Position numbers and translations under genes: made by a program
In this document: positions 14,136 to 25,251 of the stretch, in pieces
How the letters are laid out: each line of letters opens with the position of its first letter
Position numbering within the stretch: the stretch's first letter is position 1
Origin: Oscheius onirici
Taxonomy: Eukaryota; Nematoda; Chromadorea; Rhabditida; Rhabditidae
Length of the DNA: 64,000 nucleotides
Assembly: GCA_932521025.1 (NCBI GenBank)
Contig: OW051470.1
Span: forward strand, 9,100,501-9,164,500
Direction of reading: 5' to 3'
Notes under the pieces: model-generated
The model's input: the letters and a program-made list of their open reading frames with translations, nothing else
The model's database searches: none
What the model was told of the DNA's origin: nothing

Positions 14136-16910
14136 TCAACAGCTAAAAATTGCAACTAATGGAGCTGTGAGAAGGATCACATCCAGGTTGTAGAACTCCC
14201 AAAATGAGAGTCGTTGAGCTGGCTTCAAAGTGAAGTATTTTCTGTCACTGATGGCCAGTTTCAGAGAATAGGCCAGAGGAGAGAAGGGACGACTCTCGGG
14301 CTTGTCTTCCAGCATGGCGGACAGTTTTTTGGCGTTTTTGGAATATCTGGAATCGTAATGTAAGATTCGGTCTGGACTATCTACCTCTCGTCTTTCAGAA
14401 CATCAAAAATGGCTTCATAGACTCCTTCCGGCGTCAAGTTCAGCTTGTCCAAAACCCTCGCCATTCCAAATCTCTGTGCACGCATGGCATTGATTTTCTG
14501 ATCGGCAAAGAGCGGCATCAGAACTGCCGGAACACCAGCTTGGGAAGCTTCCAGAAAAGAGTTGTATCCGCCATGAGCGATCATCAGCTTGGTCTCCGGG
14601 AGTTCTGAATGGACTGATTGGGGACAGAGAGACAGCATACTCATGATTTCTTTCTGAGGCAGCCATTTGAGAAGATGGACGTGGGAGAGAGTCTCGACTC
14701 CGGGTACTCCCTTTTCCATTCGCCAGAGGATTGTGTAGTCTTGAAGTTTTTCGAAAGCGCCGACGAAAGATTTCTGGAAAGGGGAGTAAGGGACAGGGAG
14801 GCAGAGACACAGAGAAACAAACTGACTGAGGGACCGACTGACAGAGGGACAGACTGAGACGCAGAGAGGCAGTAACTCGCAATTAGACATGTGCGCTTGG
14901 ACCGGCTGAGAAAAAAATTGCCTTCAGTGCGGCGGGCAAAAAAAATTCAGCACGCTTTTTTTCTGGGTTTTTTGTGTTTTCCCAGTCATTGTGAACAAAG
15001 ACCGACTATCACAGAAAAAAGTTAAGCAAAAAAAACAAATCCGCAAAGAAAAACGAAAAGTAAGACGAAATTCGCGAAAAAAAAATCGACAAAATTCGTG
15101 TTTTTCGTACGAAACTTTTCAATTTTCTTTGTGGATTCATCTTCTTTTGCCTAACTTTTTTCTGTACTAGCTGGTATTTGTTCACAATGACTGGGGAAAC
15201 ACAAAAAACCCAAAAAAAAAGCGTGCGGAATGTCTTTTGCCCGCCGCACTGCAGGCAATTTTTTTCCAGCCGGTCCGAGCGCACATGTCTACTCACAATC
15301 ATCTGAGCTGGCATATTAGTCGTGTTTGAGACTGTCCCCAACGAAAAGACAATCACTCCATTTGACGGTTTCTTCAATATCTCGGCCACTTCTCCTGTGA
15401 TCGGCTTGGCCTTTCCACCCTTCGAAGCTCCAAGCTGACCGGAAAATGAGATGTGAATTGGTAGAGGACGAGGAAAGTCGAGTAGTCTCTCTCCATTGAT
15501 CAGTAGAGTCGAAACTTCCTGTGACAGATCCCAGAGATCTGGTCCGGTGTGATGAGTGAATTCTGAAGACTGTCTCTCTTTCTCTTTCAGACTACCTCGG
15601 TAGAAATCATTCTCCTGGTGTAGCAGATTCTGAGGAAGATTCACAAAATCTAGAAGAGATATGTGCCAAAGAAGATTCTGGACCCGATCAGTGAAGGACT
15701 GAGAGAATCCGGCTAAAAATACTGCTACTGAAAAATATAGGAGATGGTTACAGGCAGAGAGAGGGTGAGGGACAGTAGCTGGAAGAGTTCGTAGGCCTAA
15801 AGAAACTGCAGCAAAGTCGTAGATTGAGGTACCGTGGGTAATCCAGACTACCTAGAAAATTACTGTCACTGTTACTGTTAATATCCCTGTCCTTCTTACT
15901 ATTACTCACCCTCTCAACACCAATCTTCCTCGCAATAGCCAGAGGACACAGATCATGAAAATGAGCAATGGCCACATCAAATCTTTCCTGTCTGAACGAC
16001 TCAAAGACCATCTCATCGTGATTGAGCATTTGTTCACAAGCCTCGACTCTCATATCCTGAAAGAATCTAGGGTTCTTGTGGAGTACATGGGCGACTTCAT
16101 TCATAATCCACAAAGTACAGTTATTGGTACAAAGTAGTACAAAATATTTCAAAAGTACAACTTGTCTTGGAAAGTACAAATTGTAAAGTCATGGAAAATA
16201 ATCACTCGGATATCTTCTATGGATATCTTCTATCTGCCTAGTATTGAAGCAAACGCCATCCAACTTCTACAAAACTATAGACTTTTGCATACTCAGAAAA
16301 ACTGCGGCAACGGTCATCCAATGAGATTGCAAATTCAAGGAAATATCGCTCAATTTTTGTTTTAACCTATTATTACTATACTTTTTGTTATCGACTAATT
16401 ATTACTTTGTGGATTATGGATGAAGTCGCCCGTGTACTCCACAAGAACCGAATCTAGTTCTTTGAACAGAGAGACTGGGACAGAAAGACAGAGAGACAGT
16501 ATCACCTTGAACTCTTGACCAGTCCACCAGAGGTCATAGGCGCCTCCTTTGGAGAACATAAGAGACTGAAAGACTTTTAGACCTTCCGTCTTCAGTTTGT
16601 CTTTAAACTCGATCGGAATTCGTTCTTCCGTCACCCCTTCCGGTAACTTGTTGTTTCCAGTGTCCAACATTGCCATCTCCATCTGGGTCCACATTCGGAC
16701 ATCGTGACCAAGGACTCTGGAAGCCAAAAATTAGGGCAAAAATAGAATTCAGAAGGTTCCATACCATGCTTCCAAAGAAAATTACCTGAGGCTCTCGGAG
16801 AGTCGATAATTGAAGAGAACATGACTGTTCGTGAATCCGGGGACAATTTGAAGGATTTTGAGCGAGAAGACCAGATGACACAAGATGAAGAGTGAGAGTA
16901 AGAGACGCAT
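14136..16910 (-). CDS. ugt: UDP-glucuronosyl/glucosyltransferase (UGT)
   Basis: An ER enzyme that conjugates a sugar from a UDP-sugar to small lipophilic acceptors in detoxification. Exons from 16910: 16786-16910 (signal peptide MRLLLSLFILCHLVFS, then the usual ILQIVPGFTNSH), 16506-16716, 15910-16056, 15297-15851, 14641-14773, 14604-14385 and 14346-14136; the sum gives 533 residues. The nucleotide-binding signature is WLPQKEIM, then LMIAHGGYNSFLEASQAGVP and MPLFADQKINA. VFSLGTVSNT marks the start of the C-terminal domain. A 33-base segment about 15568-15600 could also be spliced out in frame. The C-terminal membrane segment (NLDVILLTAPLVAIF) is followed almost at once by a stop, so the usual Lys-rich cytosolic tail is missing. 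Introns carry a MITE (14885-15290) and an inverted repeat (16063-16460). Confidence 0.9.
14885..15290. repeat. Long palindromic MITE in a UGT intron
   Basis: Both ends read AGACATGTGCGC inward (14885 forward; 15290 reverse). The inverted arms extend about 180-200 bases each, including GGACCGGCTG, TTGCC[TC]...CAGTGCGGCGGGCAAAA, TCAGCACGC and CACAATGACTGGG. No coding region of transposase type is present. The right end touches the intron's GTGAGT donor. A half copy lies at 61100-61344. Confidence 0.75.
16063..16460. repeat. Inverted repeat of ~57 bases in a UGT intron
   Basis: The arm at about 16063-16117 (minus strand CTTTGTGGATTATGAATGAA ... CACAAGAAC) is repeated in inverse orientation at about 16403-16460 (plus strand CTTTGTGGATTATGGATGAA ... 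CACAAGAAC). The spacer is about 285 bases. The left arm ends next to the TTTCAG acceptor at 16057-16062 of UGT exon 3. Confidence 0.6.
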
Positions 16911-17098
16911 CTCTGTCTTTGGCACAGGTCTAGACCGGTATCACGCTCAATCGATCTAACCTTCTCCCGAATGGCAGGGGTCAACAAAATAGGGAAACAT
17001 GGAAAATGAAAGAGACAGAGGCTGAATACTATCTTTATTAGACCAAAGGCTGATCGCCTTTCTGTATCTCCCTATTTTGATATGGTCCTGATGGGATT

Positions 17099-20000
17099 TT
17101 AGGCCCTTTCGTCCAAATTCTGATGACTGACGCTGAACCGAGAGTGACAAAATCGACAGCTGTGAAGATCCAGGCTTGTCATCGACGTCGAAGGACTGTT
17201 CTCTAGCTGGTCAATGTACCTGAAATAAAGTTTTGTGAATAGAAAAAAAAACAAAACAAAAAGCTTACGACACCCGGGATTCCCAAGCCGTCTCCGATCC
17301 AAGTACTAACCGGGCCCAACGTTGCTTGACTTGCCAGATCAGACGGGATGGCGTACTTTCAACGTGGTGTGGCCGTAATCGGGATTTTCTAATTTTCCAT
17401 TGGTTGCGAATCGAATGTTTTATCTTTCTAGCTATTTTCCACCAACAAGTGCAAGTTTTTCAAGTTTTGATGTTTTGCAAAATTGTAGCCCAGATCAAGG
17501 ACTACAACTTCGCAGAACATCAAATCGACTACAAAGCTTGTTGTAAGCTTTAAAACTACGAATGTAATGCAAACAAATGCGCAGGCTTTTTAGTAAATCT
17601 CGTTCGCGCTTTTGACGATTAGCCCGCCGCGCAGAAATCCAAATCGTTCTGACAGAGTGCTCTGCCCTGGGACTTTCTTTCACCGTCTTTTCCATACTCT
17701 GAGATTTAAAATGATGCAAATACGACCAGGAAAATACAAAACGATCAACTGTACCTGATTAGCCGAATGTCGTTCGGTATGAAAGGAATGATGTGCTTCG
17801 AAATATAGAGATTCTCGATTATAAAGGCCTCTCTGGACAGATTCCTAGCTCTCTTTTGCATCAGATTTGCGTAGAGTTCAGAGACGAGGACGACCTTTCC
17901 GCCAACGACGGCCAAGGCTGACCGGGCGTCCTGGATCTTCCTTCCAAAGTAGTGAATCTTACGAATGTACTGAACTCCGACCAGATCGATACACATTGTG
18001 GTAATTGCCAATCCTGAAGGATACAGTATTTCTGTCTCCGTCTCTCTGTCTCCCTGTCAACCTGTCTCTGTCCCTCTGTCTCTCACCTAATATAATGTAA
18101 AGAAGAATGAGGTACATGTACTCGTCTCGTCTGGGCATCAAATCCCCGAATCCTACAGTAGTCATGGTAATGAAAGACCAATAGAATGAAGTGAAGAAGC
18201 TCCAAGGTTCCAGTTTAGACATCAAGACGCCTCCCAGAGCCGTGTAGGCCACCAAAATGGCCAGGACTAAGAAGGCGGGAATTCTGGAGTGACAATTACA
18301 GTAAATTACAGTAAGAGTGACAGTAACAGTGATTACAGTAAGATCCAAGACCTTACCTCTGCTCCTCAATAATATGCATATTATGACCGATGCCTCTGCT
18401 CTGACAGTGTTCACAGACATGTTCTCTCCTGTCTCTACCACGTCCTCTGGTACAGATGAGTGTCTTCAGACGGAGATAATTCCCATACATCCAGATCAGA
18501 TGCTCGGAGAGAAATTTTCCTGTAAATGAAAAGGTAAGAGACTGAAATGAGAGAGACAAAAGAACAGAAGGACAGAAATAGGTATGGGCACCGGGCCCGT
18601 GTCAGTGTTGACCGAGACCGTGCCAGCAAGGCGCATTTTCGGGGGGAAGACTACTTTAGCGAAAAAAACTTGGCACCCATTTTGAAAATAAGCTCGGCGT
18701 GGCATATTGAACATATGTTCAAATTGGATGCCAAATTTTCACGGTTCCCCCAAAAGTGCGCAATGCTGGCACGGGCCCGGTGCCCATGTCTAAACAGAAA
18801 GACTGACAATGAGAGACGAACGGACAGAGAGGTGGAGGGACAGAGGGACAGACTCACCCAAATCTGCTATCGTAACCAGTGTCAGAGGAATTCCAAAGAG
18901 CGAGAAAGCAATACAGACGATTCTTCCGACATTGGTGACTGGGACTGGATTACCGTATCCGATAGTAGTCACCACGGTGACAGCAAAGAAGATTGATGTA
19001 GGGAAGGACCAGATCTCAGTAGTGGTGTTTCTCTTGACCTCCACACTGGTCAGAAAGTACTTTTCAAAGGCCAAAAACAACTGATCAGACATGTCGTCCA
19101 GATGTTCTTTAGCCGCCATTTCCCAGACAGCTCTAGAATTGTTGACAGAGGCCAGATAGACGAGTCTGTCGACAAAGTCAGTCTGTCGAGTGTAGATCTG
19201 TCTCAGTTGAGCCGTTTTGGTCTCAATCTCGTGTGGCCGCTCGACCGAATAAAATATAGAGGCTCCGAGTACGGTATAGGCACAGGTGAGTAGAACTAAG
19301 GCGACATGAGGAAGTATCAATTTGGCGTACTGAAAATTAGGGGTTAGGAGAGAGTCTGGATTGAACACTAGTACTGATCATGGTTGCTTTGAGAGTCTGT
19401 CTCTGTGGTACTGTTATTCCTACGCTGATCTTCTTCTCTCACTTCCTTCCTCTCCGATAGATTGTACTGTACTCTCACCCTGGTCTTACTCTCAGCTGAC
19501 CTGTTCTATCTGGTTAGTCATACTGCAGCCCTGTCCAATCTAGTAGGTCAAAGTCTATCTATCCCTGTTACTGTTCCTCTCACTATCAGTATACTGTACT
19601 GTCTTCTTTGCTTCTTTGACTACGTCCCTTAGTCTGGTCATACTGTAGTTGTGTCTCTCTCCAGAAGATGCAATAAATTTCCTACAGAAGAAGAAAGTAC
19701 AGTACTCCTCTCAGATAAAGTGAGTCACATCAGATCAGAGACAAAGCTTGTATTCTCATTATTTTCAAATGTAACCGGATCGACTTTTCATCTGTGATCT
19801 TCTTCAGAAGAAAATTATCCCTGACTAGAATTCTCATTTCCACTAGAAACACTCTCAATGTTCATTGACTCTTGCTTCGTTCAGTGCTTCTGAACATGAA
19901 CTGTCTGTGCTCCGTGCTTCTATCTTTCTTCTAGGTTCTGAACCCAGGTGTTCAGAAGACTAGACTAACAGTTACTTCTAGAAAAGTTATTTTTGTCTCC

Positions 20001-20640
20001 TGACCCTTTGTCTGTACTGTCTGAAACAGGGATGTTCGGATTTCCAGATACCGCCAAATTTGAATTTGGCTGCGAGCCAACTCGCAATATATACAGCCTG
20101 CGTATCGACATTCGGCTACGGTAGTTTCCGATATGCAGGGCCTATGTATTCGGAGTTGGCGCGCAGCCAATTCAAAATGGCTCCATCCGGAAATCCGGTA
20201 TCCGAACAACCCTGGTCTCTCTCTACTAACCAAATGGAATGTTAAAATATCCAGACTTTTCTCTCAAAATTTATAAAAATGAATCTAGATGTCCTACCTT
20301 CTTCACTCCTCTCGGACCCTCCTCTTCCTCCATCTCATCCTCGTCTTTCGAGTCCTCACTATCATCACCCGTCTGACTTTTTTCGTGTGGATGTGGATGC
20401 AAGAGAGCATTCGTCTCAGCATGGTATTCTGCATAACTTGTCCTCTGACTCTCCGGTCCATACAACGCTTCCTGAAAGTTATCGATAACCTTCTTACAAA
20501 GACAATCAATATACGAGTCCAGTTACTGGGGGATAGGTACAGATGACCGGAGCGGTCATTTCGACCAGATGAGCCCGCAGCTGTTGCCTGTAGGCTTGGG
20601 CAATTCGACGGGACGAAAGTCGAGCCAGAGGGACAGCCAT
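17099..20640 (-). CDS. twk: Two-pore-domain (K2P/TWK) potassium channel
   Basis: A leak K+ channel subunit of the plasma membrane, two pore loops per subunit. Exons: 20527-20640, 20298-20471, 18858-19329, 18357-18519, 18087-18283, 17755-18013 and 17099-17219; from the ATG at 20640 this gives 499 residues. Order: acidic cytosolic N-terminus (SEDSKDEDEMEEEEG), M1 (LILPHVALVLLTCAYTVLGA), large extracellular cap, pore 1 filter TTIGYGN, M2 (IVCIAFSLFGIPLTLVTIA), His/Cys-containing loop (CEHCQSRGIGHNMH), M3, pore 2 filter TTVGFGD, M4 (LILLYIILGLAITTMCIDL), and a conserved tail (FGRKIQDARSALAVVGGKVV, HIIPFIPNDIRLIR). This is the usual nematode TWK layout, but I cannot name the paralogue. Exons at 21164-24918 may provide a longer N-terminus. 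The last intron contains a 5S rRNA gene. Confidence 0.93.
17263..17380 (-). rRNA. rrs: 5S ribosomal RNA gene
   Basis: Read on the minus strand from 17380, the sequence keeps the 5S blocks ACGCCATCCCGTCTGATCTG, GGCAAGTCAAGCAACGTTGG and TTAGTACTTGGATCGGAGAC. It ends GGGAATCCCGGGTGTCGTAA and runs into a T-rich terminator at 17225-17262. The 5' and 3' ends (ATTACG/CGTAA) can pair. The wording is nearest the nematode 5S pattern (CACGTTGAA..., GCCATCCCGTC). It stands alone, on the same strand as the host K2P gene and inside its last intron (17220-17754). Confidence 0.88.
17460..17545. repeat. Short hairpin repeat in a K2P intron
   Basis: TTTTGATGTTTTGCAAAATTGTAG is followed by its near inverse, CTACAACTTCGCAGAACATCAAA, around a short loop. 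The same family is seen at 5363-5480 and 5600-5700. Confidence 0.55.
18584..18787. repeat. Palindromic MITE in a K2P intron
   Basis: ATGGGCACCGGGCCCGTG at the left is inverted as CACGGGCCCGGTGCCCAT at the right. The inner words also mirror each other (TGCCAGCAAGGCGCATTTTC against AAAAGTGCGCAATGCTGGCA). It is about 204 bases long, has no coding capacity, and lies inside the intron 18520-18857. Confidence 0.75.
20028..20215. repeat. Palindromic MITE in a K2P intron
   Basis: The left end CAGGGATGTTCGGATTTCC mirrors the right end (minus strand CAGGGTTGTTCGGATACCGG). The inner arms AATTTGGCTGCGAGCCAACT and GAGTTGGCGCGCAGCCAATT are inverted. It lies in the intron 19330-20297. Confidence 0.65.
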
Positions 20641-21163
20641 TTCGGGATAACCTCTCGGCTCTTACGGATTGGAAAGGAACTGGGCAGAGAGTCGTAACTC
20701 ACTGGATAAGAATAGGGTTCAGTCTCTCAGACTCTCGGTTACTGAGTTGACTCTCACTCTCTGACTCTCAGTCTTTCTGTCCGTCCCTCTGATTCTCTGA
20801 GTCTCTCTGTCCCACCGTTCGAACTTTCTCTCTTCCCGCTTCTTTCCACTTTCAATCAACTACAAAACTTTCTATATTATTTCGAAAAATTCAAAACTTT
20901 CAAAACAATGTTTAGAGCTAGGACTGGATCTTGTGGCAGAAAAAAACGTCGCCTACAGTTTGGAGAACACTAGAGGGAAAGCCCAAGTATATCGCTGTAG
21001 CCATACCCCTTATTAGAAGTCATTGGAACATTGGAAGGAGAGCCGAGAACACAGTCAGGGCGAGTAGTTTTGACCAGGAATAGAAGTCTCTGTCCCTCTG
21101 TCAGTCTGTCACTCTGTCAGTCTGTCACTCTGTCCTTCTGTCCCTCTAGACTCCCCAACCTAC

Positions 21164-24100
21164 CCTCCGTTGCCTCCTGTGAAAAGCCATCGGAATGTCA
21201 CAGAGCCGATCTTCCATCTCCTGCTGTTCCAGGTCATCCAAGTCAACATTGTACTTTGAGGTCGATGCCGCTGCAAAAGATAAGCTCTAATCGAAAAAGA
21301 CATTCTTCAAAAGTCCCAGTGGGCATCGGCCGATTCCCGCCGCTCAACAACTCATTTGTATGAAGACTTGCCGTTTATGTCTCTAGAGAGACAGAGAACT
21401 TACCACAGTCTGTGAATCTGTTGGAGCCGGGGTCGTCATCGAGGTCGACTGGCAGATAGCCGAAGTTGTTCATCTCTGCTGAGCTGCTCGAGGAGGCATC
21501 TGGAAGAAATTTTGACTGGGACAAAGTTTATGGAAAAGGGAGAGGATAGAGAGTAACAACACTTAAAATTCCAGAACGTCTTCTAGTAGAAGATATCGAG
21601 CATCTTTTGGACACATCCAACTACAGTATCTCGTGATATTCTACCTCCTCCTACAGCTTTGATCCCATTCCAACTACCTTACCAGAGCTGACAAATCTGA
21701 CCGAAGCCATAGAATCGCTTCTTCTTCAGATGCTATAAGTCTTCGTGAGTTCTGACTCTTATTCTGTCACTGTCACTGTCTCTGTACTCTCACTAGACTA
21801 TTGTCCATGCCCTGTCCAGACTACAGTCACTGTGCTTTCACCATGCTACTGTCACTGTTCCTGTACTCTCTCCAGAGTACTGTGGCTGTCACTGTACTCT
21901 CACTAAACTATTGCCAATGTCTCTTGCTCTATCACTGTCCCTGTACTCTCTTCAGACTACTGTCACTGTTACTGTATTCTCTTCAGAACTCTATCACTGT
22001 GGCTGTACTCAATTGAGACTTCTGTTACTGTGACTGCCCCTGTACTCTCTCCAAACTACTGTCGCTGTTACTGTACTTTCGACAGACTATTGTCATCACC
22101 ACTGTTACTGTACTCTCTTCAGACTACTGTGGCTGTCACTGTTACTGTAATTTCTTCGGACTTCTGCAGAAATCTGCAGACTACTGTCACTCTCACTATA
22201 CTCTCTTCAGACTACTATACCGGCACTGTACTCTCTCCCGACTGTCATGGCCACTGTTACTGTACTCTCTCCAGACTACCGTCAGGTCCTTTCTATCGTA
22301 CCCCCTCCACTTCCGGCTCCCTCTATTTTTATCCCAAATGATTGCAGAAAAGAATGGGCGTGAAACACCGTGGTCTCCAATTGATCCAAAGAAACGGGAG
22401 GGGGTGGCTAAAAGGGCACAAAGTGCTCATTGCCCGGTCCCCCAGGCGTCAAGAGTTACGAGCCCGTTTTCGAGAGAAAGAGAGCCTGATCTCCCGACGG
22501 GGTCATGTTCTCCTTTCGCTCAAATAGCATTTCCTGACTTTACGTTCGAGCTCGTGAAAGACAAAAGATCCCGATGAACATTCTTTTGCCGAGGAAAGGG
22601 CAGTGTGATTGACGAAGGCCTAAAGCTGGAAAAGAGTGGAGAAGTCTCGAGGGAATGGGAACTGACAGGTCTTTGGATAGGAAGGATTTTTTGCAGAGAA
22701 CTGTGAGAGGTTGGAAAAGATATAGAAAGACAGTATCAGAGAGAACGATTAAGGATCTGGAGAAGAGTCAAAAAGTTTCGAAGCTGGTCAGAAATGAAGA
22801 GGAACAAGGACGTCAAAAAAACTGTCCTCAGAAGAGGACCGCTTGGGACTAGGAATCGTGGGAACGGAATTTTGTAATAGGGAACAAGCAGGGAATATTT
22901 TTGACAAAATATCGAGTCGATTTGAAGAAGAAAAAAACTACAAAGGATAACCGGCGAAGCTGTAATAACTTGGACAAACGTCGGCACTAAACTCGTACAG
23001 TAACCCGCGGTTATCCTAAAAAATACCAGCCAATTGTTTTGAAACTCTGGATCTCCCGCGCAAACATAAATAAGTGGATAGATCAAACAAGTTGATATAG
23101 AATTCACTTATCTACCAAAAATGAGCTTGAAATCTACGCCAAATAGCCTGAAACTTGTGAAAATATTCCTTGACCTTGAGAGTCCTAGCTCCCAGTGTAT
23201 CTCTGTCTAAATAAGGTAAAGCTTACCAATAGAGGGTACCAAAAGGAAAGAAAGAGTCTGAACTGACTGGAACTGAACTAGACAACGACAACAGTGTTTC
23301 AGGTGACTGAGCAAAATTTTTTATTATCACTGTCTATTCAAAGGAATGAGAGTTAGACAATTGAACTATTTCTCTGGATCGACTGGAACTGAACCAATAA
23401 AATCTCCGAGCAGAGAGTCAGATGAGGACAAGAAAATGAATCAGTGGTACAGTTCAAAATTCAGAAGGTGATCCAGAAAAAAAGGTGACAGTGAGAAAGA
23501 GAGACCGTGAGATAGAGGAAGACTCACAGAGAGTCAGAGCCCAGTTCATTAGATCACTGATTTAATCGAGACAGAACCAAAGAGAGTGTGTCCCAATGGG
23601 GGCTAGGAGCAGCCATTAAAAGACAAACAAATGACTGGGGGCGGTTTCGGGTTGCCTCGTCGGGGACTAATCCTAGAGATGTGTGATGGCACAAGTACAT
23701 CGTCGAAAAGGCGGGAGAGGCGCCCTCAAAAAGTCCCCAAGGGACATGCTCCCCGTCGCTGAGTCCTGTTCGCACTTCGGCCAAGGGAAGAAGAGAGAAT
23801 ATGGATGACTCAAGGGCTGAGATAAAGAGATCGGAGGAGGAGAGAGACAGAGATAGATACTCTTTAGATTAGTGGCAACTCTCCTGAGAAAAGAAACACG
23901 TCTTGAAAGAACATGGCTTGTGGAAGGGGAAGGTCTCTCAGAGGTTAGGACTGTCGTAAGAACAAGATGAGGCTGACAAGCAGTCAGATGAACGAAATCC
24001 GAATAATAGATCAGAAAAGGAGTGTTAGGACCTTCCGCCTGGTCAGGTCCTGTGAATTAAAAGGGTCAAAATGAACAGTTTAAAAAGGACTGATGAGATT

Positions 24101-24918
24101 GAAGAAAATCAGCAAGTTCTTGGATAGAAGGGGCTGATTGAATAGCAGAGAAGAATCCGGAAAAAAGAAAAGCAACCCGGGTTGAGAAGGTTGAATCAAC
24201 AAAGCCAAGAAACCGACTAGAAAATAGAAGAAACGGAGCCAGGAACAGAGTTGGTACTATCATTAGAAAACGTGACGTTAAAGTAGACAACAGGGAGAAC
24301 ATCAAAACAGTTCCATCGAATTTTTAGCTTTGGAAAACTGTTTTTATGTGTACGCCACTTTGTGCGATTGTTGAAAAGCGCGCGATGAGCCCGCAGCAGA
24401 AATTCCTATCTCGGTCTGACGAATCCCGCTCATCTGGAAAGTTATTTAACCGTATTTTTTATCATAGGAGCTTCAAAATGAGACCAAATATTGCGGAAAA
24501 TGATACCGCTACAGCGGTCAGTAGTACGAAATGAGGATAACCAGACTAGAGTGGGGATACCAAAACATTTGGACAAGATTCAGCGGGAGCTCTAAACGAA
24601 GCTCAAGCTCACAAATTATGCCTCAAAAATTTTGGACAGTTGACGGTTCTCTAGTGGACATTTAGACTGTGAGTTGAACAGTCCAGGGCCGACCGGATGG
24701 GCAGTCAGAAGAGGGAGCTGACAATCAAATTAAATCATGAAAAACTTGAAAGTTACGAGTTTCGGTAGTCGACTAACTGGAAACTGAAGAAGGAAAAAGC
24801 TTTGTGGCTCCAAAACTAAACTTCTAGCCTCACCTATGGACCTGATCGACTTGCTGTCGTCGCCTATCAGCTGCGGCGAGAAGCTGACGAGGACGGAACG
24901 TCGTCTCCGACGGCCCAT
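21164..24918 (-). CDS. twk: Probable 5' exons of the K2P channel gene (alternative long N-terminus)
   Basis: Three exons join in phase with good splice signals: 24834-24918 (starts MGRRRRRSVLVSFSPQLIG), 21404-21499 (SAEMNNFGYLPVDLDDDPGS) and 21164-21270 (YNVDLDDLEQQEMEDRLCDI, ending RRQRR). Together they give 96 codons of basic, then acidic, cytosolic-type sequence. No other partner is visible downstream on the minus strand, and the last exon ends in phase 0, which fits the K2P exon around 20527-20660. However, the acceptor there is weak (a possible AG at about 20659). They may extend the channel or be a separate promoter form. Assignment to the K2P gene is inference. The introns between (21500-24833) hold simple repeats. 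Confidence 0.5.
21770..22290. repeat. Degenerate tandem repeat (CTGTACTCTCTTCAGACTACTGT type)
   Basis: About a dozen diverged copies of a unit of roughly 40 bases built from GTTACTGTACTCTCTTCAGA and CTACTGTCACT, inside the long intron of the K2P 5' region. Related words also occur at 19370-19640. No function is visible. Confidence 0.6.
22300..24833. other. Long intron without recognised features
   Basis: No supported exon. There are two GC-richer, non-repetitive blocks, 22340-22620 and 23560-23790, that stand out from the surrounding AGAGTC-rich sequence. They could be regulatory elements of the K2P gene or unrecognised exons. Confidence 0.3.
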
Positions 24919-25251
24919 TCCGGGGAGACGCCAAAAACGAGAGAAGCAGTTGATTGAAACGCCCCCCAATTAACGGCCGCCCAGAGGAGACAGAGGAAAT
25001 TACGCTCCGGGTGCCCTAAACTGGCAGAGCTCCGGAGGCGCTTTAATCAAAGAGCAGGAATCTTTTGGCAAAGAGTATAGGGGCAACAAGTCAATTGTCT
25101 CGGGCTTCCTTAACTCGATTCAAGTAGAGGAACGTTTGATTGAAAAAATCTTCTTCTTCTTCACAAAACCAACGAGATAACAGGCTGTGCAGGCATAACA
25201 AAAAAGACTAGATAAACTATTTGAGGGAAAACTATAAGGGGGAAATGTGCT

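Noticed and set aside
16395-16505. Continuation of UGT exon 2 into the following sequence
   Set aside because: A GTGATA donor at 16505 joins in phase to exon 3 at 16056, and the continuation is TCTGT-type simple repeat followed by the inverted repeat arm.
18040-18090. CTGTCTCTCTGTC tracts as CRISPR-like or regulatory arrays
   Set aside because: They are irregular simple repeats found in most introns of the window, with no fixed repeat-spacer structure.
23554-23784. Open minus-strand frame in the long K2P 5' intron
   Set aside because: It has no ATG, no good splice sites in phase and no family resemblance.
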